Positions 50,678 to 63,300 of a stretch of DNA of 64,000 nucleotides are shown piece by piece. The notes below the pieces were generated by a model. That model saw only the letters and a program-made list of their open reading frames with translations. It was not told the origin of the DNA and ran no database searches. Source of the stretch: Adenanthera pavonina (lineage: Eukaryota; Streptophyta; Magnoliopsida; Fabales; Fabaceae). The stretch lies in the NCBI GenBank assembly GCA_026686845.1, contig JAIVEN010000014.1, forward strand, positions 13,130,001 through 13,194,000, written 5' to 3'. Each line of letters opens with the position of its first letter. The first letter of the stretch is position 1. The translations under genes and the position numbers were made by a program.

Positions 50678-53606
50678 TCTCTTTTAAATTTTGTTTTCCC
50701 TTTTTTTTATTTATAAATTTACCTCTAATAATACATTTTTAATTTTAAACTTCTCCTCATTGATTTTCTTATTTAAATTTGAATCATTTACATCTTTTGA
50801 ATTTTTCCTCTACTTTGTGCCATGTCTTTTTTTTCCCCAAATGTTCAGGTAAGATTGATGAAGAGATATTATTTTAAAATTAGTTCTTTTTTTATAAGTT
50901 ATTTTCATTATTTTAAATTTATTTTATATAAATATCGGTGGTACGTAAGCAGGAACAGTTACCATTTTCTATTCCTTATGCCACATTTCGAACGCTCACC
51001 CTATTCATAACCCAGACACTTTTGATAAAATTAAATTAGTCTGACCATTTTAAATCTATCACATATTACTTTTTGTCCTAACAATCTCCATGAATTGTAT
51101 CAGGATCCTTGTCTTTAAAAAGTGGTTTCAAATTTATAAAATAACATCTCTCAATGACTCTAATGATATTATATTTTCTTCTTAATTTGATAGTCTATAG
51201 GAGTAGTTCTAACTTCCACTAGCAATGAATATGTCATAACATATACATATATCAAATATTTTAATTTAACATTAACGAAATCTGAATCCTCTCTTGTTAA
51301 TATACTGTCTGAACATTTGGAGGCATGTGGTGAGAGGATTTAGGACGTAACGTATCTGGTCTGGTTCACTCTCCATCTGCATGTTTACTACTACTTTACA
51401 CAACCCACATATTCATAAGATTTACTTTTTTCATGTTATATGGATTTTACTGTATAAATCATAATCTTCATGGTTCATATAATTTATCATGGATTTTATT
51501 ATGTATATTGATATTATACTCTACCTATTTTAAATCATTATTATTTTATGATTTTACACATAAATTAAGAAAATTATTAAATAACTTACATTATAATAAT
51601 ACTTTATCAAAAAAGCCTTAGTTTAAATGTTTTAAGAGAGAATTTATATTTTATTTATCACTATTTTAAATGATAGGAAAAAATAGTAAAAAGTTAATTA
51701 ATAATTTAATAAAATTATAAAATAAAAAATATTTTAAAAAATTATAAGAATTTCAAAATGATAATAATTTTAAAACGAAGGAAAATATTGACATGAGGAC
51801 CATGTCAAATATCAATTACATGTCATCATGTTATTAAAAAAAAATTATAAGGGGTCAAATCCTAGGAAGATGGAATCAATATATAATTAAAATTAGGATA
51901 GAGCTGCTATGTATTAACCAAATAGTGCGACCCCACCTCTTAGCTCTATGCCCTTCTATTGTTTTTTAATGGGTCCCATTTTTTTAAATGGATCCATCTT
52001 TTCTCTTTTTAGGTGAGCCTTGCATTTTTTCTTTTTTTAAAATTTAATCTTTTTTAACTCTAAAATTTATATTAATCTCAATTAATATTATTTAATATAA
52101 TTTCTTTTTAGATATATAGGGAGTTAGTGGTGAATTTTTTTAAATTTAATACATTTTATAATTAAATAAAATATTCCTATGTCCCGCGCCCATCGCGAGC
52201 CAAAGAAGGTGGAATTGAGCATCGAATCCATATATATTTACATACACATACCAGCAGGTCCCTTGTGAACCCCCCAACGGCTAACCGCACCATAAAACCG
52301 CCCATTGGCCTACCTTCCCAGTTCCCATGCGCACAACGACCCAGTGTGTACTCTATCTTATTTGAAATAATAGTAATTTAGGCTTATATATACTAATTAA
52401 GGAAAATAGTAAATTGTCTAAAAATTTAATTAAATTTTATTTCACATATTTCTTATTATAAGTTACTTTTAATCATTTTATACATACTAACTAAAAAAAT
52501 TAAAATTCTTAAATTTTATAAAATTTACCATAATTTTTTACTATTATCCTTATTAAATTATATTCATCTTAATTATTTTTTTCTTAATCTCTTTCCACTA
52601 TAATTATTTAATTAGGAATAAATATGGAAATGAATATCTAATACTTATAAAATAATTTATATTTTACATACTTAAATTTTTCTAAAACATAACTTATAAT
52701 AGTGATTAGATGGAGTATTATAATATCCTTATTAATTATATATTACTTTTTAATATTTCTCTCTTTTCTTATTATTATTATTATTGAGATGTGTACTTTC
52801 TTAATTTTAAAACAATTGTCACTTTGAGTTTTAATATTAATTTTCCCCATTTCAAAATTTCACTGACTAATTACAGCTATCCATCCATGTTATTTTATAC
52901 CCTACTTTAGAAATTTGATACTTTTGTGTTTAAGTTTTGACACTTTTTCTTTAATCATTTGATACTGTCATTATGTGAAAGTTATTTTGGTAACCTAATA
53001 ATCAAATTTTATTAAATTTAGAGTCATAAGCCTGTTTTTATCATCATTTCAGAATCTTTAAATCTGTTAAAGGTATTAATTTAAAGTTTTGGTCTCTAAA
53101 TATCATTCTCCATACTATTTATGAGTCATCTCAAAAGAAAAAATATTGCAGAGAACATTAATTAATATTTATTGATCCATAAAAGGCTTTCATATCGATG
53201 TCCTCTGTTTCTTGTTGGGGTGACACTATCTTGGAGTTAAATGATGGATGGACACAAGATATTATTTTGTTTTTATTACCAGGCTTAGTGTTCATAAACC
53301 ATGCGCGTCGCTGTTTCTTATCAGTAATAATTATTTTTTTTATAAGTCTGAAAAAATCAGTAATAAATGATTTTACCATCATCTTGATAAGTCTCAGTAT
53401 TTAATTTTCTTTATATTGTCGCAATAATACAAAAAGTACAAACCACCTCTGTATATTATTTTTCTTTCAAATTTCTACTATTCCTAGATATACTTACACG
53501 AAGACATCATGGTTCTAAACAATTTTCTTTATCGGAACATGGTACGTAATCTATCTACAAATATTTTTTACCACATTTTTTTCACACGATAATACAAAAG
53601 GCTTCA
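50678..53606. other. Spacer between the two BCAT copies
   Basis: A/T-rich. This must hold the promoter of copy 1 and the 3' end of copy 2. A possible decayed Stowaway lies at about 52350-52715 (CTCTATC start, GATGGAG end). No gene is supported; short frames at 50822-51010 and 53158-53404 have no domains. Confidence 0.5.
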
Positions 53607-56600
53607 TTAAATCTCAAGGACCCATCCTTTGCGATCCTCAATGGTACCAGTTTGAATACCTGTGAGGATGGAGCCGAGCTCATGACAGGTAGTTCCAGTA
53701 CCTGTTTTATATTCCATCCTGCATATATATATATATATATATAACATCTCAGCAATTTTGGGACTGGACACATGAATGATTCATTTTTCTTTATTGAATT
53801 TGAGTGCTTAGGCCCCCTGCGCAATGAACCAATATATTTTGAATTGTGATCTCTTACTCTGTTCATCAGCTGGAGCTTGGAAATGAGATGAATAAAAAGT
53901 AGGTATGATTGATTTACAATTTTTGAAAGATTAGTTGATAGTTGATTTTATATTTGGCAATTATGAATTACGAGTGAGGGGCGTTACTTTACCTTTTATC
54001 CTTGTAAGTGATGCTGCCCACGGGGGCAACACCAACAGCAGTTCCGGTGCAGAAAACTTCATCAGCTTCCGCTAATTCATCCACCGCAACAACACGCTCC
54101 TCCACCTTAACATATTTTGTCTACTTTATTAGCATAATTCTACCAGAAAACACATCTCTCATTTCATTGCGTCCATCAAGAAATGTGGATTGAATTTGAA
54201 TACCAAGTCTCATTTCAAATATTATAAGTATAAAAAATAGTAGCACCTGGTAGCCATGATCACGAGCGATTTCAATGGCACTTTTTCTGGTAATTCCAGG
54301 GAGAATGGATCCATTGGTGGCTGGTGTGGAGATGTTTTTGCCCTTGGAAATTAAATCCACAAACAAACAAGATGAGCCGCTTAATTGCAATCAAGAATAC
54401 ATACATGCACATCTAGATTAATTAAGAGGTGAGAGTGGTAAATAATTAATTGAAAGAATACCTTGGCAATAAAAATGTTACATGAGGAGACCTCCTCTAG
54501 ATTTTTCTTAGTGAGGGAGTCGAGGTATAGTACATCAGAAAATCCTCTGTTCTTAGCTCTCATTTGTGCCATCAAAACCTGCATGAAACAGAAGACAGAT
54601 TGGCACCACAAGAGTATGCTGACTTAACTTTTAGAGGCCGAGGACCAGATGGAAAAAACCAATGTTGACAGATTGTAATTACAGGGGCATAATTTGAGAT
54701 GGTTTTGACGCTTCCGGTTCCGCGACGAGAAGCACGATCGAAGTCCTCCTCCACGTACAAGTTAAGCGGTGCCGTACCCTCCTGCGAATGGTCTCACAGA
54801 CACAGAGCATAAATGACTCGGTATATATGTTTATTTGGTTTCACATGAGCTTTAAAAAGAACGAAAGTCACTGACTTTGAAATAGTTGCCAACAGGGGAA
54901 GCATATATGAGGAATGTATACTCAGGTGCTGGGGCCAAACCCAATACAGGGCCAGTTCCAATGAGCAGAGGCCTGAGGTACAACGATCCCTTCCCCGGTG
55001 GAGGAACCTGCTTTGAGCTTCCACGTAAGTCCAAACTTGTTATATTAAAGTACTAATATAAAAATGGGAATTACAATCCAAGAGAGTAATTACCCAGCGC
55101 CTATTAGACAAGGCAGTTTGCTTGAGAGCATCCACAAATTGATCCACGGAAGGTGCGGGCATGCACATTCTTTCTGCACCTATCTGCATGCGGATAGCAT
55201 TTTGATCTGGACGAAACAGAAGGAGGTGCCCATTTTCCTTTCTGTATGCCTTTGTACCTTCAAATAGTCCCTATTGGGATATACGAAGACATATAAAAGT
55301 GTTTTAATTAGGGATGCAATAGACAAAGACGTCCACCCAAGTCCCGTAGGGGGTTTCATAATTGGAATTATATAATTTTATCTCTCCCCCCCTCTCTCTC
55401 TCAAAATGTATGGGGTACGTAAACTGAAGTTTTTATGAGAAATTGAAGGTTATCCCTTAACTTAAAGACTTACTTGGCCGTAGTTTAGAACGCCAGCAGA
55501 GGGGCTCACTTGAAAGTTGCCGAAAAGACGGAGTTGTCCTCGTCCAAATTTGTGGTCCTCATGATGACTGCACTTGGCGATGTACATGTAATCAGTCGGC
55601 ATCAGTCCAAATCCCAGACCATCCCACCCCACTTCAGCCTCCACATCCTCTCTGCCAGTTCCGTGAAAAGCAGAAATAAATAAAGGGACCAAATGGATGT
55701 CCAATTTTTAATCACCTTTAAAATTAAGAAAGGACGAAAGAGTCGATGCTCTTACCTGTGAGGCGGTGATGGTTCGGGCACTCGTTGAAGAGAAGAGACT
55801 TGAGACGCAAAGCCACGGCAGTTTCGTCCTATCTACCACCATTTGCAAAGCTTATGAATCAGATTGGTTCATGATTTGGAAATTAGCTAACTGTGGCTCT
55901 CTAAGCCAGTACAGTACACAACTAGCATTTTCCTTGCTTGAATTACTTAAACTAGACATTTTTCACTAGTAAAAAGCACATGTAAGTGCAAATAGATAAT
56001 CCACCCAAGTTCAAAATGTCAACCATATAACTAATGTCATAATAATATACTTATAATTTTTAATATAAGTTATTTTTAATTATTTTACCGGAATTAAGAA
56101 AAATTTGTTACACCATTAAAATTACTTTAAAAATAATATAATTTTCATTTTTACCCCCTAATAAATACCATAAATTTAAATAATTCACTTTCTCTTTTAT
56201 AATTAAATAAAGACATTTTTTAAATAAAATAATTAATGTTTCATAAACTTATAAAATATGACTTATATATAAAACCATAAAAATCTTTTATAACATAACT
56301 AATAAAAAAGATCGGATCAGAGGGAGTAAGTGATTCACTTCCTATAGAATTTATATTATAATATTATACTACCTCCATCTAGACATTTGGGGATCTATCT
56401 TATCCGAAAATATAAAAAATAAATAAGGATTGTCTAGTGCATTTAATATTTTTTCCCCAAAATACCTCTAATTACAATTCCTTCTCATTAATAATATGAT
56501 GAAAATTATTAACATTAAATCAGAATATTTTTTGAAACTATTTTATATTTCTAAAAAATTTAATAATTTCAACTGTTTTTTTTTAACTTATGTGATTTAG

Positions 56601-57696
56601 TTATTTATTAGAGGGAGTACTCCCTCTAATCTTTTTTATTAATCATGTTCTAAAAAATTTTTGTAATCCTATATATAAGTCATTTTTCCTGAATTTCTAA
56701 AGTATTAATTATTTTATTTAAAAAATATTTTTATTTAATTATGAGTAAGAAAGTGAATTATTTGAATTTATAATATTTATTATGGGATAAAAATAAAAAA
56801 ATATATTAATTTTAAAATAATTTTAATAATATAATAAATTTTTCTTAATTTTAACAAAATAGATAGAAGTCTGGAGGAGTAATTGGTTGGAGAGAATTTA
56901 CATTATCAAAGACAAATAAACCGCTTTCAAATACGATAAAGACTCCTAATATAAAGGCAGGATAAAGACTGGTTCATTTATGAGTCAAAAGGTAAACTAA
57001 CAGTGGACAATTCAAATATGTTGTCTTATGTCCGTGTGTTATAAGAAAGTAGCAAATTATATTATTGCTGAGTTATTCCTAATATAAGAAAATCAAATAT
57101 GAATGAATAATACAATCATTATATAAAATTTATATTAATATATATGGATTTTACTTTGGGCAGATCTAATCGAATCCTGTAAATTACGCAGGTACAAGCT
57201 AGATGAACTTTTTCTTTAAAGGGTATATTATTTTGTTTATTGATTATTGCGTGGTAAGTTAAAGGGAAAGGGAGTATTTGTGGAGAGAAAAAAAGGAGGG
57301 GGGATTGATGCTAGCTGCACCATTATATGATTATATATATGTGTATATGTTTCGGAATTGGAAGTCGTGACAAGTCAAGCCGATGCCAGCCCATTGGATC
57401 ATTGAACGAAACTCCACGGAGTATTGTCAGAACATAGCGATGAGTAAAGGAGGGAAAGATGAAGGAAGTTTACGCCTATAAATCTCTATACAATACACTT
57501 GTCGTAATTAGAGGAAAAGGGACGAGGAACGAAATCGTTCTGTAGAAACATGGTAAAGAAAGAAAAATAATAATAATGAAAAAGGAAAAAGATCCAGAGA
57601 GAGTTGAAGAATGATGACCTTGGATATAGGAGAAGGAGGAGGATCAAAACGAAGCAATCGAGCTAATACTGGAAAGCGGAGGTTCCTGTGAATCAT
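53607..57696 (-). CDS. BCAT: Branched-chain amino acid aminotransferase (BCAT), intact copy 2
   Basis: Ten exons give 392 residues: 57619-57696, 55756-55832, 55474-55651, 55094-55270, 54876-55007, 54683-54781, 54462-54578, 54247-54342, 53993-54105 and 53607-53718. All joins keep frame. It is a fold-type IV PLP enzyme that interconverts Leu, Ile and Val with their 2-oxo acids. Seen: LNYGQGLFEGTKAYR, RMQIGAERMCMPAPS, VPPPGKGSLYLRPLLIGTG, the PLP lysine in GTGSVKTISNYAP (Lys about 240), RGFSDVLYLDS, NGSILPGITRKSAIEIA, EVFCTGTAVGV, and GIQTGTIEDRKGWVLEI at the end. The N-terminus (MIHRNLRFPVLARLLRF) is basic and amphipathic, suggesting mitochondrial or plastid import. An upstream in-frame ATG (57813) exists, but copy 1 has an in-frame stop just before the equivalent of 57696, so 57696 is preferred. 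This is the functional member of the tandem pair. Confidence 0.93.
56030..56329. mobile_element. Stowaway-like fragment in BCAT copy 2 upstream DNA
   Basis: The right end, in reverse complement, is CTCCCTCTGATCCGATCTTT, a Stowaway terminus followed by TA. The matching left terminus is missing or decayed, so the left boundary is a guess. It lies in intron 1 of BCAT copy 2. Confidence 0.4.
56371..56617. mobile_element. Probable Stowaway-type MITE in BCAT copy 2 intron 1
   Basis: Left end CTACCTCCATCTAGACATTT; right end in reverse complement CTCCCTCTAATAAATAAC. Both ends are next to TA. The inverted repeat is weak beyond the first 8 bases. Confidence 0.45.
56621..56878. mobile_element. Stowaway-type MITE in BCAT copy 2 intron 1
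   Basis: Left end CTCCCTCTAATCTTTTTTAT; right end in reverse complement CTCCTCCAGACTTCTATCTA; TA on both sides. It abuts the preceding element, so two or three Stowaway units are stacked in this intron. Confidence 0.65.
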
Positions 57697-58387
57697 AGTA
57701 CCTCGAGCGGGGCGGCTGCCAGTTGTGAGGAAAAAGGATGCCAAAGTAATTGGAGGCAAAGAGAAGATAAGCGGGAATGATGTAGAGGATAACGCCAAGT
57801 CTAAATAGAGCAAATTTAGCGCGTAATTGAGTTGTAGTTTGTTTGCTTGGTGGTTAGGTGCACTCTCATGTATAGATAGCAGTATATCATATCAGAATAA
57901 AAATGACATTTTCTTTAAACAAATGGGGAACGGATAGGATCGGAAGAAAGTGATGAGAGAGGACGCATACATCCAAATCCAAAGGCTTCCCCTGCCTAAT
58001 ATCCACGTCAGCGCACATCCCTCCCTGAATACTCCACCAATGGGCCTCGCCGAATCACCTTCACATGGGCGAGATGTGAGACCCATACCCTGAAAATAAT
58101 TAAAATGAACACAACTTCAACGGCTCTCAAGGCAAGGCTTCCCTTCCCACCCCCAAAATTAATTCCATTTTCCCTCTTTTCAGTTTTCACCTCCCACTCT
58201 TCCTCATACCTACTGTCAATCCTTTGTCATGCACCCATCTCTCTCTATAGTCTATACGTAGACTTTCCCTTGCCTTGCCACACATATACATCATTCATCA
58301 ATTTAGACAGCGATGCAGAGCCCTTCCTGCACTCTCTCTCTCTCTCTCTCTCTTCCTCCCTCATTATTTATTTAAATTTAAATTAAT
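57697..58387. other. Upstream region of BCAT copy 2
   Basis: Expected to hold the BCAT promoter. A short frame at 58105-58386 is mostly low-complexity Ser/Leu from C/T-rich DNA and includes a (CT)n run (about 58331-58353). I do not call it a gene. Confidence 0.45.
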
Positions 58388-58672
58388 TCATGCCAAATTG
58401 ATAAAATTAAATAGGATTAAGGATCCTGATTCGATGTGAATTGTGCTTTCTTTTATCATAATCTCCAGGGAGATAAAATCTTTTCTATCAACTGTGCATG
58501 ATGAGAACTGAAGCTTTGATAATCGTGCATTTTCTCGCATAACGGAGTTTTTCTTTTGTTGACGATTGCTTGCTGCATTATTTACCACAATATAGGCCAT
58601 GTTGTTATGACCTGCAAAGAGAAGTAAAAGCAAACAGAAAATTCCGACGGAGATCGTCTTAATAACTCTCAA
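58388..58672 (-). CDS. Possible small secreted protein, uncharacterised
   Basis: An uninterrupted frame of 94 residues starts MRVIKTISVGIFCLLLLLFAG, which has the basic start, hydrophobic core and small residues of a signal peptide (cleavage perhaps near residue 20-25). The rest is polar with two Cys and no motif I recognise; it is not a CLE, RGF, CEP or defensin pattern. In favour of a gene: a cluster of three CACGTG G-boxes and a TATA-like ACTATATCA lie 190-330 bases upstream on the same strand. Against: it has no known family and no splice evidence, and the last 20 residues look like ordinary A/T-rich translation. Hypothetical. Confidence 0.3.
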   Translation of the reverse strand: MRVIKTISVGIFCLLLLLFAGHNNMAYIVVNNAASNRQQKKNSVMRENARLSKLQFSSCTVDRKDFISLEIMIKESTIHIESGSLILFNFINLA

Positions 58673-58888
58673 GAAAAGGACTCAGGTACAGCTGGAGAGT
58701 ATATCTAACGCTCAAAGGAAAAAAACTCTCACGAGAAAATAACAGAGAGAGAAGAGAAGGAAGTATTACAGAGAAGAAAAATTACCCAGGAAGAAATAGA
58801 AACATAGAGGACAGAGACTTTCAACATATTCCACACCTTTTCATGTTGAACAACCTCTTTTGATATAGTATCTCTTGCTCTCAATTTC

Positions 58889-59003
58889 CACGTGACTTGA
58901 AGATGCATCAGCTTTGTAACAACCTCATATTGCACTACCAAGAGAATTCCGCTTTTGTGTGACACGTGACTGCTCTCATACCCACAATGAGTCATTACAC
59001 GTG
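58889..59003 (-). promoter_or_regulatory. Cluster of three G-box (CACGTG) motifs
   Basis: CACGTG occurs at 58889-58894, 58963-58968 and 58998-59003, with an ACGTGT core near 59032. G-boxes bind bZIP and bHLH factors in light and ABA responses. The nearest start codon downstream on the minus strand is the small frame at 58388-58672. The motif is palindromic, so strand is assigned only from that neighbour. Confidence 0.5.
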
Positions 59004-59737
59004 GTATGTTTCAAGCTTATGGGTCCTTAAACGTGTCTCATAACCTCTTAAAATGATGTGGTCAACAAAACAAACAATTGAACTCAATAGTGAACGGCTG
59101 GGAATAAATCTAGACCATTATTAGTCTTTCTAGTTCCTTGGGGTATGATAGATCTCCTCAGGATCTCGATTATCATCGATGAATTTCAACTAAATAGTTT
59201 AGTGGTCGTCAATCAATTACATCACCGTTCTTGTCGTTAGATGGATTTTACCGTGTCCGTGATAGTCCCATTTACCATTATTTTATGTCTATAATTCGCC
59301 AACACTTGAAAGATAAGCTTAAGCTTTACACCCAAAAAAGATAAAAGAAGGCCAAAGAACCTAATTGCAATTCAACTATACATGCATATTTTATTCTTTT
59401 CACACCTAACCTACCCTAAGATATCCCACAATGACTCATACTCCCGCACACTTGAAACGTTGCATGCGAAAGTGACACTGGCGTAAAGGGCACGATACCG
59501 TACCTGCGTACACGGAGCTGGAAAACTAGTTTAGTTATTCAACCAAAAACGATCCAACCCTGGGCCCGGCCCAACTTGTTTAGTTATTCTATTTGTGGAC
59601 TGTGTCGGGAAACCGTCGCTCTATATCTAATTACATTTTAAAACAAAACAAATAAATAAATATCTAAAACATTTAACAATATATATATATCTCTCTAAAA
59701 CAGCTTAAAATAACAAAACCAAGAAAAGCTGAGTTAG
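59004..59737. other. Intergenic, no gene seen
   Basis: A/T-rich sequence without a convincing frame on either strand. Confidence 0.5.
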
Positions 59738-59751
59738 AAAGATGGAATAAG
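59738..59751. repeat. SINE target-site duplication, left
   Basis: AAAGATGGAATAAG, perfect match to 59983-59996. Confidence 0.9.
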
Positions 59752-59982
59752 GCACCTGGTAAAGTGGTGGAGCACTTGACCAGCATTTCTCTCAGGTTGA
59801 AGTTTTGATTTTTGAGGGGTGCAGTACCGTTAAAAAAATTAAGGTCTCAAAGAGATCTTTCCATCAGTACCCGTAAGCCGCCATAAGATTTTGCACAGCA
59901 AAAATTCAGATTAGTCTGGGATGGACAGTGAATCCAGGATATCTTAGAATACCGGGTGTTAGAAATAACAAAAAAAAAAACA
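59752..59982 (+). mobile_element. tRNA-derived SINE
   Basis: A 231-base element is flanked by identical 14-base duplications, AAAGATGGAATAAG (59738-59751 and 59983-59996). Near its 5' end TGGTAAAGTGG fits the RNA polymerase III A-box consensus TRGYNNARNGG at every position. A degenerate B-box (GGTTGAAGTTT) lies about 34 bases further on. The 3' end is A-rich (GAAATAACAAAAAAAAAACA). It codes for nothing and would need a LINE's enzymes to move. Family unknown to me. Confidence 0.8.
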
Positions 59983-59996
59983 AAAGATGGAATAAG
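59983..59996. repeat. SINE target-site duplication, right
   Basis: AAAGATGGAATAAG, perfect match to 59738-59751. Confidence 0.9.
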
Positions 59997-60345
59997 TTCT
60001 CTTTATATATATACACCAAGAAGTTAGCTCGCTAGCTAGCTAGCAAGCAGATATAGCAAAACTTACAGGATCTCCAAATCGGGAATTTCGCCCCCAGTTT
60101 ACAACAATCAACCGACGAAACTACATTAGAAATGAAAGGCAAAGACAAGAACCTACTGCAATTCTTCATATAAGATTAAGGTCGTCCAACAACATCTGAA
60201 TAAATTATTTATCCCCGACACTCAAAATACCAGGCCCAACCATTGGAAAATATATTACAAGATTACAGCTCCATTAATTACTCTCACACTGCACAACAAA
60301 CAAACATTTCTGTTTCAATAAATATAGAGCGAAGGGCATTGGAAG
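59997..60345. other. 3' flank of the KNOX gene
   Basis: Contains AGCTAGCTAGCTAGC near 60030 and presumably the 3' UTR of the minus-strand KNOX gene. No other feature seen. Confidence 0.5.
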
Positions 60346-63300
60346 TCATGGGCCTAGACGGTAGTGAGCATCAGTCATGTAGTGAGCGTCCATATAAAAA
60401 GTGGGGTTCTGTTGATGCAGGCCTTCCATCGCCATAAATTGCATGTCTTCTGAGGGCTTCCAGTGCCGCTTCCTCTGATTTATGAACCAGTTATTTATTT
60501 GCTTCTGGTCCAATCCTGTTGATTCTGCCAGTGCCACCTTCTCTGATTCCTACTCGTTCATTGTTACAAAAAATGTATATTTAATGCTAATCTTACAGAC
60601 ACTAGAGTTTATAGAGAATGAAACATCTTGTCACGTGTGTACATACCGAAGGATAGGGCCATTTATAGTGTAATTCCCACCAGCTAAGTAGCTTTTGCCT
60701 GGCATCTTTGGGCAGTTTTCCTTTCTTCTTTTTCTTTGAGAGTTCTTGCCTTAGGCTACTTAAGTACCCACTGTACTTTCTCAGCAAGTGGTTCTTAAGT
60801 TCACGGTCTTCGGCTCGAGGATCAATTTCGAGCATTTCTGTTTCACCATCACTATTATCTTGATCATCTTCAGATGAATCTACACCTTCGCCCTTATCCT
60901 CTGCACATTGGCACAACATTTGGTCATTCACAACATTCTTAATAACTAAGCGACACAAAATGCACAACTAGAACAGATGACAAAAAGTGAAAAACGTGAT
61001 CATACACATATATATGATTTCCTCACTTTTGGTCAATTTTTTTTTGTTTATTACTCCATCAAATGATGTTGTAAAGCTCATAAAGGAACAAATCATACTA
61101 TCTTCACAGTTTCCATATAATGATATAGTGGTGAGTGGTCGTAGTTACCGGCCAAACCTTAGATTAATGTTCAGACACCGTTAAGCTCCTTCAATGCACA
61201 GTTGCAAATGCTATACACACACACACACTCTATATGCGTGGTTTCGTTCCTACATATATATATATATATATATATCTTATTTGTAACATAGTGGAGCACT
61301 AATGAAAATGGTTAAGGTACAGTAACATTAGATCGAACCTAGACAAATACATATCGAGAATAAAAGGATTGATCTGCTTCATGGGCAAAATTACCAACAC
61401 TACGCTGATGAGGGCGTACCACCAACCACATCTCATTCAAATATGAAGGACACAAACAAATTCACAGAAATTCAGACGGATTACATATTTATTAAACGAA
61501 TTGGAACAGCATTCAATGAGATCAGGGAATGTTAATTTTTATTGTCATCATATCAAATCGTTTCGCCATAATTCAATTCAATATGTCTGATTTTCTAGTT
61601 ATTTTTAGAAGCAATGGTACGTACGACAGATTGCAATATGTTTATACGTGTAAAAGCTAATTATGCAGTAATCGAAATTATTCTCACAATTAGTTTTTTT
61701 TATTGGTTATTGTTTCCACCATAGTGCACGTTAAGAAAGAATTTAATAATGTGAATTTAATTAATAATATTATGGTTTTCTGTGAGGCCCTAGGCTATAC
61801 AGCTTCGACCTCACCACTGCAATGATGACGGGACAAATCATCGAAAAGCAGATTCATTATAGTAGTATAGGTGCCGATTAGTGCAATATTATGGTTTGTA
61901 TTAGCTAGCCAGGAAGCCCTAGAAGAATAATTTTGTCAGAATTCAAAAGCTCGGGAAAGGAAGAGGGCGACAGGGAATAATGGGAGGTGTGAATTTGGGT
62001 TTTATAACCCGTAAAGAAAATACCCACTACTCTTCTTCTTCATATAATAATCTTTTAATTTAATTATATAAATTAAAAATAGAAGTTAAAATTAATTAAT
62101 TATTTTAATTTTTAATAATTTTAATTTTTTTAAAATTATTTTTATTTATTTTTTTCTTTCTTTAAAATATTAAATAAAAATATTTTTTTAAAATATATTA
62201 TAAATATTATTTTATACATTATAAGAGGTTTTATATTTAAAATTAAAACAAAAATGATATATTTAGGGTTACAGTGAGTATCTTACGAATATTTAACTGG
62301 TCTATTCTCGGAAATTTAAAACCTGGTACAAACATAGGCTGGTTATTAGGGTTCTGTGCTTCATCAAAATCATCTTTCTTTCTGGGTCAATTCCCCCGCA
62401 TTGAATGCGTAAAATTTATTCAAAGTTTCCATTTACCAAACACAAAGCTGTTGACAATTACCGGGACCTTAATTGTGTGCACTGCCAAAAACATATGTAT
62501 ATAAACCATTTCTGACCAATGTTTAGTCCAGAATTTTGTTTGTTTTCAGAGACAGGAAATGGTTAATGATTCAGGAACAGAAATTGAGATTGAAAGTAAG
62601 ATAAAGAGAAAAATAATTAAGAATACCAGGAAAGATGCGCAAGGGTCCATTGCAAAGCATATTGAGCTGAGCTTCCATGTTGCGCATGAAATCCATTGCC
62701 TCTCGAATTGGCCTTGTCAATTCCTCTCCATACTTGACGAGCATGTCATAGTAAGCTTCCTGTTACCACACACACCAACACAGCCTCGCCTAACAAATTC
62801 TATCCATCCAATAATTACCAAGCAAACCAGACAAAACCTTAGAAATGAAAGAAACCCCCCACCATGAACCGGTCAAGTTCTGGGTCCTTGCAAGTTTCCC
62901 TGGATCCGACCGAAGATCGCTGTCGTGCCTCGAACTCTTTTCTTGCCGCAGCCAGACGCGCCACCACTTCCGGCGGAGCTCCTATCTACAATCATATCAC
63001 TTGTAACTGTATCTATCTACAGTATACGCCCAACAAAAAAAAAGGTGAGAAACTAATTATATATTCTTACCTTGTGGCAATTAATGTAAGCTTCCAGAAG
63101 GTTGGAGTAGTTAGGATGAGCAATGATTTTAGCTTTAATAGCTTCAACTTCATCAGAGGTCTGGCTTCCTCCATGAGTCTGGAGATTTTGTCTGATCAAA
63201 GGATAGTGGAAAATCTGAGTTTGGTGGGAGGTGTTGGCTTCGGTTTTCACAGACTGATAGAACTCCGATCCACCTGATTGAAGATCAAAGGCAGTGATGG

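Noticed and set aside
57697..57813. BCAT copy 2 start at the upstream ATG (57813)
   Set aside because: Copy 1 has an in-frame stop just before the equivalent of 57696, so the extension is not conserved.
59752..59830. A functional tRNA gene
   Set aside because: The A box is good but the B box is degenerate and no cloverleaf forms; a SINE head explains it better.
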